Shown here one piece after another: positions 29,340 to 39,900 of a stretch of DNA of 64,000 nt. Within the stretch, counting starts at the first letter, position 1; every line of letters starts with the position of its first letter. Position numbers and translations under genes: made by a program. Where the stretch lies: positions 18,283 through 82,282 of the forward strand of contig DAIDHF010000008.1 in the NCBI GenBank assembly GCA_027452005.1, in the 5' to 3' direction. Source of the DNA: Acidimicrobiales bacterium (GTDB taxonomy: Bacteria > Actinomycetota > Acidimicrobiia > Acidimicrobiales > JAKAVM01). The notes beneath the pieces are model-generated. The model was not told where the DNA came from. It saw only the letters and a program-made list of their open reading frames with translations, and did not search any database.

Positions 29340-30236
29340 GTGTTAGAAGAGTTTACTTCAATTCTTAAACGGCGGATGCAGGGATTGTCATTCCCCTACT
29401 CCAAGCCCACCTGGCCGGGTTCGGTGGAAAGACCGCTCAAGGCTTCCAAGCTCGGGGTAAATTACGACAGCGCCTGGTCACGGAGGTACTTCGCGCGACT
29501 GGCTCGGGCTGGTCTAATTGACTGGGTGGCCAGACCAGCAATTGGTACCTTAGCTCCTGTAAGGGTTCACGGAGTCGACTATCTGGACTCAGTTGACGGA
29601 CCGGTTATATTTGCGGCCAACCACTCAAGTCACCTCGATACCGTTGTTCTCCTTACATCGCTCCCGGACAGATTTAGACATAGATGCCTAGTGGCTGCGG
29701 GGGCTGATTACTTTTTTGACAAGACCTTCAAGGCCCACCTGTGGTCACTGGCCACCGGCGCGATACCGATTGAAAGAAACCGAGTGGACCGCAAATCCGC
29801 CAACTTGGCCATTGAGCTAATCGACCAGGGATGGAACCTAATTATCTTTCCCGAAGGAGGGAGGAGTCCCGACGGTTGGACCCAGTCCTTCAAGCCAGGC
29901 GTCTCCTATCTCGCGAAAAAGACCGGGGTCCCAATAGTTCCGGTGTATCTCCATGGAACTCGTCAAGTCCTTCCCAAGGACTCCAAGAGGATAACCCATG
30001 GCGCGACCAAGGTGGTCTTTGGGGAACCCCTACACCTAGAGCCCGACGAGGATCTTCGCGACTTTGCCACCCGGATTGAGACGAAGGTATATGAACTTGC
30101 CCATGAAACAGATGAGTCCTGGTGGAAGGCCCGCCAGGGGGCAGCAAGGGGAACTACGCCAAACCTAAATGGTCCAAAAGGCTCGAATTGGCGCCGTAGC
30201 TGGGAGCTAAAGGCTCGGGATCTGGATTTCAAATAA
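29340..30236 (+). CDS. 1-acyl-sn-glycerol-3-phosphate acyltransferase (PlsC family)
   Basis: AANHSSHLDTVVLL and IIFPEGGRSPDGWTQSFKPGVSYLA motifs; GTG start. Confidence 0.88.
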   Translation: MLEEFTSILKRRMQGLSFPYSKPTWPGSVERPLKASKLGVNYDSAWSRRYFARLARAGLIDWVARPAIGTLAPVRVHGVDYLDSVDGPVIFAANHSSHLDTVVLLTSLPDRFRHRCLVAAGADYFFDKTFKAHLWSLATGAIPIERNRVDRKSANLAIELIDQGWNLIIFPEGGRSPDGWTQSFKPGVSYLAKKTGVPIVPVYLHGTRQVLPKDSKRITHGATKVVFGEPLHLEPDEDLRDFATRIETKVYELAHETDESWWKARQGAARGTTPNLNGPKGSNWRRSWELKARDLDFK

Positions 30237-30274
30237 CTACCGCCTTGATCTCCGTGAAGGTAGGCTATTAGAAG

Positions 30275-30844
30275 ATGAAACCGCTCCGATTTCTAATGTC
30301 ATGTCTAGCCTGCGCAGTCTTCCTGGGGGCTTGTGGTTCTATCTCTGGAACCGCACCTAGTAAATGGGCATCTGGGTACTGCTCGGCGATGTTCTCTTGG
30401 TACACCCAGACCCAGTCTAAGACCGGGAGCTTTGAGTCTCTAATCAAAAACCAGTCTGACCCGACTCAGATAAAAGCTGACGCGCAGACGCTCATCCAAG
30501 AGGAAATAGCTCAAGCTCAGACACTTGAGTCTCAGATCCGTCACAATGGGACCCCAGCGGTATCTGACGGCAAGACATTGTACAATTCTTTGATCAAGGC
30601 CCTCAATGCCTATGACCAGGCCCTGGTTGGGGCACAAAACACCCTGGCACCAATCTCGACGTCGTCAATTACCAATCTAACAGGCGCGTTCAACCAAATC
30701 GGAAATACCATAGACGCCGCCCAGGTAACCCTTGGCCGGTCTCTCTCTTCAATTGGGAGGCAGTCCACCTCGTCAAGTGATTCGCCACTTGCTCAGGCTC
30801 TAGATACCAATAAGTACTGCAAGAACCTACAGTCGCTCAAGTAA
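30275..30844 (+). CDS. Hypothetical lipoprotein
   Basis: MSCLACAVFLGACGS lipobox; no recognised domain. Confidence 0.6.
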   Translation: MKPLRFLMSCLACAVFLGACGSISGTAPSKWASGYCSAMFSWYTQTQSKTGSFESLIKNQSDPTQIKADAQTLIQEEIAQAQTLESQIRHNGTPAVSDGKTLYNSLIKALNAYDQALVGAQNTLAPISTSSITNLTGAFNQIGNTIDAAQVTLGRSLSSIGRQSTSSSDSPLAQALDTNKYCKNLQSLK

Positions 30845-30933
30845 CTAAATCCCCATAAGTCCGATTCGGCTCCCAAGAAAGACGAGTCTCTCCACATAAA
30901 CTTGTATAAGAGTTACAACTCCTACTACGGGGC

Positions 30934-33900
30934 CTATGGAACGGCCATCCCCACTACTGGTGAGGCAATTTGCTGTCCACCTTCGGATCCTTGGTAGGTT
31001 GCATCTCCAAAGGAGAAGATTCCTCCATCAGCCGCAACAGTCCAGTATCCTCCACCGTCGGGGGTGACTCCCATTCCGACCATCGGCCTAGCTAGTATCT
31101 TGTTGCCCATTGAACCGGCAAATGACGCATTGCCAAACGCAAATATCCCACCATCGGTAGCAACCTCGAAATAGCCAGCGCCATTAGACGTGGTAGCTAT
31201 ACCAACTATCGGCTTATTGAGTGGAAGTCCTCCCATTGAACCATAGAAGTGGGCATCACCGAACGCAAATATCCCACCATCTGCGGCCACCATCCAGTAT
31301 CCCTGGCCGTCTGGTGTTGGATCTATTCCTACAATGGGCTGATTCAGGGGTTTGCCGGCCATCGACCCAAATGAAGTTGCATCTCCCTCGGTTACAATTG
31401 CACCAGAGGTTGAAACAAGCCAGTATCCTTTTCCGTCGGCAGTAGACGCAATTCCGACCGTGCCAGGCAGAGAAGGCGTTCCGAGATTTCCTGCAGTGCC
31501 AAAGTTGGCTACCCCCCCAGATGAACTGGCCACCCAGTATCCCTTTCCATCTGGGGTGGCCGCCATCCCAACGACGGCCCCCGATAGTCCGCTAGCAGAC
31601 CCCAGAGACGTTACCGAGCCAAAGCCGAACACTTCGCCGAGAGAGGTAACCATCCAGTATCCCTGGGCAGCTGGGTTGTTCACAGGTGCCTGAACAACAA
31701 CAATCGAAATCGTTGCAGTGGCTACCTGGATGGGCGTGGAGCTGTCAATAACTTCAAAGGTAACGTTAGTTGAACCTGCCGATGACGGAGAACCCGATAT
31801 TGAACCTCCCGATGAAATTGCCAGACCTGCTGGCAAAGATGATCCAGAGGCCACCGCCCAAGTGTATGGCGACGTGCCACCGGCGGCAACTAAAGATCCG
31901 GTATAGGCAACTCCCACGGTACCTTGAGGAAGAGTAGTTGACGTTATTGAAAGAGAAGCCGTCTTGTTTACTGTAATTGAAAGGTTTGCCGTAACGGTAA
32001 CGGGCGGATTCTCAGAATCTTTTACCTGGACTGTAAAGCTCGTAGACCCTACTGCTGCTGGCACCCCTGATATAGAGCCAGTGGACGGTGCCAAAGAGAG
32101 CCCGCTGGGCAAAGAGGTCCCAGAGGCCAGAGCCCACGTGTAAGGTGCACTCCCACCACTAGCCGCCAGGGTTGCGTTATAGGCAGTTCCCACAACCCCA
32201 GCTGCCAGGGTAGTTGTTGAAATTGCCAGGGCAGCCGAGTTCACAACAAGCATTAGTGTAGTGGCCGATACTTGAGGAGGGACCGAGGTATCGGTAACTT
32301 GGACCTGGAACGAATAGGTTCCTGCCGATACCGGGGTACCTGAGAGAAGTCCCGCGCTAGAGAGCGTAAGTGAAGCCGGAAGTAGTGTTAGTGCACTCCA
32401 AGTGTAGGTCCCCGATCCACCACTAGCCCCCAAGGTAACGCTATATGCTACCCCTGCCGAAGCTGCCGTTAGAGTGGAAGTCGTGATCGTGAGGGTTGTA
32501 GAAGGTGCTGACGTGAGTATCTGACCTGAGGCGTCACCTGCAATACAAAGAGTAGTCGAGGCACACGCCAACCCGTTGATCTGAGTATTTACTGATCCTG
32601 AACTCGGTCCCGGGTCCATTGCGGCGACCCACCAGGCACTGACCCCGCCGGTTGGATTGACACTTCCAACAATATCGCCAGCCGTATCGCCAGCGGCACA
32701 GAATGAAGATGAGGCACATGCAATAGATGTAATATTCACGCCCACAGCCGGAGGACCTGGGCTTGACGTGTCTACCTGGGCGACTGCCCAGGTCGATGAC
32801 GCAACTGATGAGGGGTTAGCTGAAGAAACCACTTGGCCTTGATTGTCAACAGCCACACACAATGAAGTCGAGGGACACGCAATTGCATTCAGTTGAGGCT
32901 GTACCCCACTAGTTAGAGCCGGATCCTCTGTTATAGCTGTCCAGTCCGATGCAAGCCCCCCACTTGGATTGGTAGAAAATATCATCTGCCCAATCGTATC
33001 GACTGCAATACAAAGAGAGGTTGACGGACAGCTAATTGAGGTTAGTGTCGGTCCACCGGTAAGGGTGGCCGATACCCAAGATCCACTTGTCGTTGGCGTT
33101 GTTGAATCTAGAATTCCTCCTGCGGCGTCAACGGCTATACACATCGTGGAAGAGGCGCAGCTAACTGCCTTTATATTTGACGAAACAGAATCGGTAGCTA
33201 CCTGGGTCCACGTACCAGGGGTAGCAGTTGGATTGGCCGTTAGTACCCGGCCCGCGTTATCAACCCCAATACAAAGGGTTGTGCTTGGACATGACAGTGA
33301 CGCAATTGAGTTAGAGCTGTCAACCCCAGGATATGACACCCATGCGGCCTTTGACCCTACGGGAATTGACGATGAGGCATCTGATGAAACCGATACATTT
33401 CCACTTGAATCACTAGCAACACAAAACAGTGAGCTAGGACAAGAAATTGACTCAATAGTGTCGACTGAGTCCTGAGGGGTTGCGGTTGCCGCTGTCCAGG
33501 TTGCCCCGTTGAAGGTGAAGGTATAACCGTAGTTATCGGTTGCTAAGCAAAAACTCGTAGACGGACAGGAAACAGAAGAAATATTGCGACCGGCACTTGA
33601 CACCGCACTGAGACTACTCCACGACCCGGTATACACAGACACTTGCCCGTTCGAGTTTCCAGCAACACATAACGACGACGTCGCACAACCCACGCTAATA
33701 AATCCAGCACCCCCGATTGCACTGGTCGTCCATGAACCGGGATGACCTACGTAAGCATTTGCACTTGAGTCTACAACTGCGCAGAAGGTAGTTGATATGC
33801 ACGATACCGCAGTTAAATCCGTTCCAGAGATGACCGTCGAAGTCCAGGTACTGCCTCCCGTATAGTTCAAGGAGTTCCCCACACTGTCCACCGCGATGCA

Positions 33901-36900
33901 AAACGTCGTCGAATAGCATGAAATACCATTTATGATATGGGTGCTGTCTATAGGGTTTGTCCATGAGGTTGCAGCTGTCCAATTCGTCCCGTTGAACTCA
34001 AAGGCCCCACCACTGTGGTCTACGGCAATACAAAATGACGAACTCGTACATGAGACACCCGTCAGAGCAATCTTGTTAGATAGATTCAAAGGAGCCGTCC
34101 AGGTTCCATTCGACATATCCGTGTAGTACCCCAGAGAATCCACCGCCATACAAAACGTGTTGGTCGGACACGAGATTGAGGTAAGATCATTTACGCCGTC
34201 TATCGAGACCGGTGTAGTCCAAGATCCACTGTTGTCTGTCAAGTACCTTCCATTGCTATCAACAACCCCACAAAAACTGGCCACGGGACATGAAGCAACC
34301 AGCGAAGGGGGTGTTGCATAGCTCGTTCTAGGTTCTGTGTCGATGAGAGCTGGTGTACTCCAAGATGCCAACACAGTTATTGACAGTGACTGAGTGGCGA
34401 CAAGAGGGGGGCTGGAACTATCTGATACGGTAACCGTAAAGCTGGAGGTGCCAATCTGGGTGGGAGTTCCAGATATCTCTATCATCCCTCCAGTTTGAAC
34501 GTAAGATAGACCAGCAGGGAGAGAAGGTGATAACTGCCAAGTATATGGAGTTACTCCCCCAGCAGCCGTAATACATGTAGTTCCATTCGGGGTACCCAGC
34601 GGACAGCCCACATCGTTGGCACCGTCATAGGGCTTTCCAATAATTCCTGCCGGGAGGAGCGTTGTAGCAACTGTAAGGCCCGTTGTGGCTCCAACTAAGA
34701 CGTTGCCGTTTGAGTCGCTAGCAAAACAATACAATCCGGTCGGACAACTGAGTGAATTGATTGTAACTGTATCAATTGGCGATGGTGTGGCTGAAACGAG
34801 TGACCATGAACCTGCAGCGGGATCAGTTGACGCGTATAGGGCCTCGGCGCTCGTCACGGCCAAGCATAGATTGACTCCCTCGCAAGATAGTTGTTTGAAG
34901 GTAACGGCCCCTATGCTCACCAAATTCCCAGGTAGAGTTGGTGGCCAGTAAGCACTACCACCAGTTGGATCGTTGGAATAAATTACGTTGCCAGAACCAT
35001 CAACTAGCACGCACAGATTGATCGACGGGCATGACACAGAATTAATAGAAGCCGTCCCGTCAACATCTATTGTACTCCAGAATGCGCTTCCACCGGTAGG
35101 ATTAGTCGAATACAAAATATTTCCAACCCCATCGACTGCAACACATAATCCTGAGGATGGACAAGAGATGGCATTGATGACGTGGGTCCCGTCTAAGGTC
35201 AACTTTGTCCAACCAGTAGCGCTAGGCGTGGTCGAGTAAATTACATCACCGGTGCCATCTGTTGCTACACATAATCCTGAAGTAGGGCATGAAAGTGACG
35301 TAAGGGCTTCGGTGCCATCAATTGAACCGGGCGACGAACTCCAGGCAGATGCCCCTCCGGTTGGGTTCGTAGAGGTATAGGCATGACCTGAGCTATCGAC
35401 GGCAGCGCAAAAGGTGGCCGCTGGACAACTAATAGAAGTAATTGTATTTGGAGTGTTGGTATCGATTTGAACTGGCTTAGCCCAGTCCGAAGACACCGAT
35501 GCCGTTGGAGTGGCCGACGTAGTTATATATCCCTGGTTATCCCCCGCCACACAGAGGCTTGATGTGGGGCAATTTATGGCGGTTAGGCTCTCAACTCCAT
35601 CAATTTGAACAGTTGTCCAGCTTGCCGTCTCAGCCAAAGGTGGCGTGGATGTTGTCTCACTGAGCACGTCACCCTTTTGGTCAACGGCCACACATAAACC
35701 CGTTGTCGGACAAGAAATGCCGTTGATATGACCAGGCGGTGGAGTAGTATCTGCCCCATATGCAGTAGCGTTCCAAGATCCCTCCCAGTAAAACACCCGG
35801 CCACCACTGTCTCCCGCTACACACAAAGTCGAAGCAGCACATGACACAGACAAAAAGTTATCGGAACTGAGGCTAGTCGACTCTGTCCATGATCCCGATA
35901 CGACTAGTGTAGTTGCCGCAAAAGTCGGCGAATACGTGAAAGCGTCGCCGTTTGAACCATTTTGGTCTACGCTAGCGCAGAAGTCAGCAGTAACTACCGT
36001 ACATGATATCGAGACAGGCGTTACAGCACCCACTATTGCAACTGAGGTCCAACTTGTCAGTGACGGACTAGAGGCACTTGTTCCTGAGGTTCCATTATAA
36101 AATATGTATCCAGCAGAAGTGCCAGTGTTATACCCAGAGGCAAGACAGTAAGTGTAGGTATTGGGAGCTGATGTCTGTTGTATGCACGACACTCCTGTAA
36201 GGGTGTAAGTAGTCGTATATGAAGCCGTAGGACTCGTTGGCCACCCAGTGCTTGTTTGGGGAAGGGTTGAAACAAAGACGTTAGTATTGACCGCAGTTGT
36301 TGGTCCTGGGGGCGTTGCATTCACTTCATTTGCGACGGCCGTACAAAATGAAGCGCTCAAACAAGAAATGCCGGTAAACTCTTCGAGAGTAGCTACTGTC
36401 GTATAGGCAGATGGACTCACGTCGTTCCATGAAGTTAAAGATGTAGGACTAGTTGATTCAAAAACATGGCCCACATTGTCTACGGCTGCACAAAAGCTGG
36501 TAGTTGGGCATGACACTGAAGTTAATTTGTAATTGCCGTCGATATTGAGGGGAACCCAGGTCGACGCCCCACCGGTTGGTGTACCGGTTATATATAAGTT
36601 ACCGAGGGAATCAACAGCTACGCACATGCTTGTCCCAGGGCAAGAAACCGAGTTTAGGGATTCATAGGATGCATTCGGAAACGGTATCTGGTGGTCAACT
36701 ACAGCGGATTTCCATGTTGAATACGGCGAACTAGAAGTAGCTCCAGCTGGTGATTGACCAACCAATGAAGTAGCCCCTGTGGCTATAAGGGCCGAACCTC
36801 CAACTAGAGCTACTGCTAAAGTAGCCCTCAATACCCTTATTGGAAAAGTTGCTCTATGTAACATTCTAAACTTCCTTCCGTGCGTGGATTCCTCGTAGAC

Positions 36901-36915
36901 TACTGGTTGTCTCAT
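30934..36915 (-). CDS. Giant secreted repeat protein 1 (1993 aa): 14 + 14 Cys-pair repeats, He_PIG Ig-like domains (1+3), 6 GYW repeats
   Basis: Repeats of SxSCPSxxFCVAVDxxGN; domains of type TTTLPxGxVGxxYxxTLxAxGGxxPYTW; C-terminal GYW repeats; hydrophobic N-terminal segment. Confidence 0.9.
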   Translation of the reverse strand: MRQPVVYEESTHGRKFRMLHRATFPIRVLRATLAVALVGGSALIATGATSLVGQSPAGATSSSPYSTWKSAVVDHQIPFPNASYESLNSVSCPGTSMCVAVDSLGNLYITGTPTGGASTWVPLNIDGNYKLTSVSCPTTSFCAAVDNVGHVFESTSPTSLTSWNDVSPSAYTTVATLEEFTGISCLSASFCTAVANEVNATPPGPTTAVNTNVFVSTLPQTSTGWPTSPTASYTTTYTLTGVSCIQQTSAPNTYTYCLASGYNTGTSAGYIFYNGTSGTSASSPSLTSWTSVAIVGAVTPVSISCTVVTADFCASVDQNGSNGDAFTYSPTFAATTLVVSGSWTESTSLSSDNFLSVSCAASTLCVAGDSGGRVFYWEGSWNATAYGADTTPPPGHINGISCPTTGLCVAVDQKGDVLSETTSTPPLAETASWTTVQIDGVESLTAINCPTSSLCVAGDNQGYITTSATPTASVSSDWAKPVQIDTNTPNTITSISCPAATFCAAVDSSGHAYTSTNPTGGASAWSSSPGSIDGTEALTSLSCPTSGLCVATDGTGDVIYSTTPSATGWTKLTLDGTHVINAISCPSSGLCVAVDGVGNILYSTNPTGGSAFWSTIDVDGTASINSVSCPSINLCVLVDGSGNVIYSNDPTGGSAYWPPTLPGNLVSIGAVTFKQLSCEGVNLCLAVTSAEALYASTDPAAGSWSLVSATPSPIDTVTINSLSCPTGLYCFASDSNGNVLVGATTGLTVATTLLPAGIIGKPYDGANDVGCPLGTPNGTTCITAAGGVTPYTWQLSPSLPAGLSYVQTGGMIEISGTPTQIGTSSFTVTVSDSSSPPLVATQSLSITVLASWSTPALIDTEPRTSYATPPSLVASCPVASFCGVVDSNGRYLTDNSGSWTTPVSIDGVNDLTSISCPTNTFCMAVDSLGYYTDMSNGTWTAPLNLSNKIALTGVSCTSSSFCIAVDHSGGAFEFNGTNWTAATSWTNPIDSTHIINGISCYSTTFCIAVDSVGNSLNYTGGSTWTSTVISGTDLTAVSCISTTFCAVVDSSANAYVGHPGSWTTSAIGGAGFISVGCATSSLCVAGNSNGQVSVYTGSWSSLSAVSSAGRNISSVSCPSTSFCLATDNYGYTFTFNGATWTAATATPQDSVDTIESISCPSSLFCVASDSSGNVSVSSDASSSIPVGSKAAWVSYPGVDSSNSIASLSCPSTTLCIGVDNAGRVLTANPTATPGTWTQVATDSVSSNIKAVSCASSTMCIAVDAAGGILDSTTPTTSGSWVSATLTGGPTLTSISCPSTSLCIAVDTIGQMIFSTNPSGGLASDWTAITEDPALTSGVQPQLNAIACPSTSLCVAVDNQGQVVSSANPSSVASSTWAVAQVDTSSPGPPAVGVNITSIACASSSFCAAGDTAGDIVGSVNPTGGVSAWWVAAMDPGPSSGSVNTQINGLACASTTLCIAGDASGQILTSAPSTTLTITTSTLTAASAGVAYSVTLGASGGSGTYTWSALTLLPASLTLSSAGLLSGTPVSAGTYSFQVQVTDTSVPPQVSATTLMLVVNSAALAISTTTLAAGVVGTAYNATLAASGGSAPYTWALASGTSLPSGLSLAPSTGSISGVPAAVGSTSFTVQVKDSENPPVTVTANLSITVNKTASLSITSTTLPQGTVGVAYTGSLVAAGGTSPYTWAVASGSSLPAGLAISSGGSISGSPSSAGSTNVTFEVIDSSTPIQVATATISIVVVQAPVNNPAAQGYWMVTSLGEVFGFGSVTSLGSASGLSGAVVGMAATPDGKGYWVASSSGGVANFGTAGNLGTPSLPGTVGIASTADGKGYWLVSTSGAIVTEGDATSFGSMAGKPLNQPIVGIDPTPDGQGYWMVAADGGIFAFGDAHFYGSMGGLPLNKPIVGIATTSNGAGYFEVATDGGIFAFGNASFAGSMGNKILARPMVGMGVTPDGGGYWTVAADGGIFSFGDATYQGSEGGQQIASPVVGMAVP
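30937..31668 (-). repeat. Six GYW repeats
   Basis: GYWMVTSLGE, GYWVASSSGG, GYWLVSTSGA, GYWMVAADGG, GYFEVATDGG, GYWTVAADGG, ending PVVGMAVP*. Confidence 0.88.
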
Positions 36916-39900
36916 CTAACCTCAGAGATTCCAACTATCGGTTGTGCAATTGGCTTGCCGCCCATGGATCCAAGGAATTGGGCATCGCCAAATGCAAAGA
37001 TCCCTCCATCGGCAGCGACCATCCAGTAGCCAAACCCGTCGTTGGTAGATGTAATTCCAACAATAGGCTGATTAAGTGGCTTGCCACCCATCGACCCAAA
37101 GAACTGCGCATCGCCAAAGGAGAAAATGCCTCCGTCGGAAGCTACCAGCCAATATCCACCACCATCTGGAGTTGACGCTATTCCGAGGATTGGTTGATTT
37201 AGAGGTTTACCCCCCATGGAGCCAAAGTAGTTGGCATCGCCAAATGCAAAGATCCCACCATCGGCGCCAGCGAGCCAGTATCCCTTGCCGTCTGGAGTCG
37301 CGGCTATCCCTACTATCGGGGCCACCAAGTTGAGTCCCTGTGCCGACCCATAGCTACCCGCGTCGCCTTCAGCATAAACTCCACCACTTTCAGTTACTAG
37401 CCAGTATCCCTTGCCGTCTGGAGTCCCGACAATACCCATAGTTCCCATGGCCCCTGGAGAGGAAATTGTTGGGGCATCACCGAATGCATACACGTTGCCA
37501 AAAAAGTCGGCAATCCAGTATCCCTTGCCGTCTGGAGTTGACGCCATACCTACCGCCAAGGACACCTTACCGCCACCCCCAGAACCCTCAAAAGGAGCCG
37601 AACCGAAGTTGAATATTCCGCCATCTGAAGCCACCATCCAATATCCCGGCTGGACAGTGCCACCGGGACTACCCCCGGGTAACCCCTCCACGGTAATTGT
37701 GAGAGCTAACGTTGCAACTTTTGGCGGAGACGAGGAATCGGTTACCTCTGCCGTAAAAGTTGATGTTCGACTTGCCGAGGTTGGAGTCCCACCTATTACT
37801 CCGGTCGACGAATTGAGCGTTAATCCAGCAGGTAGGGAGGTTCCGGTTGCAATAGACCAGGTGTATGGACTCGTTCCCCCTACAGCCACAAGGGTGTCAG
37901 GACCATAGGCAGTACCGACATAGGCCGGGCCAAGAGAAATTGACGAGATAGACAAACTAGTCTGGGCCACAACTGTAATTGATAGATTGGCAGTTGCACT
38001 CTGGGGGGGTACAGACGAATCCGAGACGTCCACAGTAAATGCATTAGTTCCTGTCCCAGATGGGGTCCCAGTTATCGCTCCGGTACTTGGGTTGAGTGAA
38101 AGCCCCTGTGGAAGACTAGTCCCAGATCCAATTGACCAATTATACGGAGCAACACCTCCAGTGGCTGTCAAAGTTATGCTGTAAGGAGAGTTCACTGTTG
38201 CATTTGCCAATGTGGCAGTCGAAATTGCCAAAGTATTAGTCGTGACAACCAGGCTTAAGGTTGCAGATGCGCTCTGGACGGGTGAGGAGGTATCAGATAC
38301 ACCTACCGTAAAATAGTAAGTTCCGGCAGCAAGAGGAGTCCCTGTGAGCACCCCAGCACTAGATAGGGTAAGTCCCTGGGGAAGAGTACTTAGATTGCTC
38401 CAACTATATGTCCCAGATCCCCCGCTTGCACCCAAGGTCACAGGCCCATAAATTTGGCCTACCACCCCATTTGCAAGAGTTGAAGTTGTAACGCTTACCG
38501 ATGCGAAGGAGGTTCCAGTCGAGTTGGTCGTGACTATGCGTCCCGCATAGTCAACGGCCATGCAAAACGATGTGGCCGGGCATGCGACTGATTCGAGTGA
38601 TGGAAGTCCCACTCCACCAGTATCAACCTGAGCGCTCCACCACGAAGAGCTACCCGATCCAGGACTAAGAGAGCCTAGTGCGTCGCCATTTCCGTCGCCT
38701 GCTATACACAAGTTAGCCGATTCACACGAGACAGAATTGAGTGCAACCGGAATGGGAAGTAATGGTGGGGTTTGTGCGGTTGCGTCAATTTGTGCCGATG
38801 TCCAGCTAGATCCGCCACCGCTTGGAGAGCTAGAGGTGACTATATTTCCTTGACTGTCAACAGCTCCGCAAAAAGTTGCGCTTGGACATGACACCGAGGT
38901 CAGGTTATCGCTAGTAGCTCCAGGGTCTATTGGATCTATAGTGGTTACAGCCCATGCACCGATTCCCCCGGTGGGATTTGTGGAGTAGATCAACCCTCCA
39001 TTGTTTCCAACAGCTACACACAATGTAATGGTTGGACACGAGACACCGTTTATAGATGTCCCGGCTGCAACAGAAATCTTGGTCCAAGCATTAGCTCCAG
39101 TAGTTGGGCTTGAAGTCGTGAAAATATTGCCCAAATTATCAGTTGCTACACATAAGGTAGTGCTAGAAGATACTGCACAAGAAACCCCTTTGATTGATGT
39201 AGAATCTACACCCTCCACCTGCCATGAACTAGCACCAGTCGTACTGGGCGTAATTGAGGTTAGAATATTTCCGTTACTATCCCCAACCACGCAAAGAGTT
39301 GACGACGGACATGAAATCGAATTTATAGTAGCTGTTCCGTCTACGTTGAATGGCGCTGACCATGCAGCTGCAGATGACATTGGGTTGGACGATGACTCAT
39401 TCGAGGAAACGATTAGGTTTCCTGAACCATCCCCTACTATACAAAGCGTTGCCGAAACACACCCAACAGCTGTAGTTGAACTTACAAAGTCAATAGGATT
39501 TGTCCAGGACTCACTTAGTGTATTCCAAGTCGGAGAAAAACTAATTGGGTTTGTTGAGCCCAAGATGTTTCCGCTCGCATCACCCACCATGCAAAAACTT
39601 GTAGAGACACATGATGCAGAAGATATTGAAAGCCCTCCATCAATATTCTCAGCAGTTGACCAAGTAGAACCGTTGTACTCGAATACGTCGCCACTAGTCG
39701 CGCTAGCTATACAAAACGACGACGAGTTACAAGTTATTGCAAAAATTGCACTTGAAACATTGATATCACTAGCAGCCGACCAGGTGGTCCCATTATAGGT
39801 AAAGGCATTCCCGTGATTGTCGACCGCTCCACAAAATGCAGTTGTGGGACAAGAAATTGAGTTAAATACGTTAGTCCCATCTATATGGTCAGCCCCCGAC

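Noticed and set aside
39001-39798. Long plus-strand ORFs opposite the giant genes (also 45110..46045, 33000-33475, 42196-42714)
   Set aside because: Antisense frames with no recognisable motifs, produced by codon bias and repeats in the opposite strand; the minus-strand proteins have clear domain structure.
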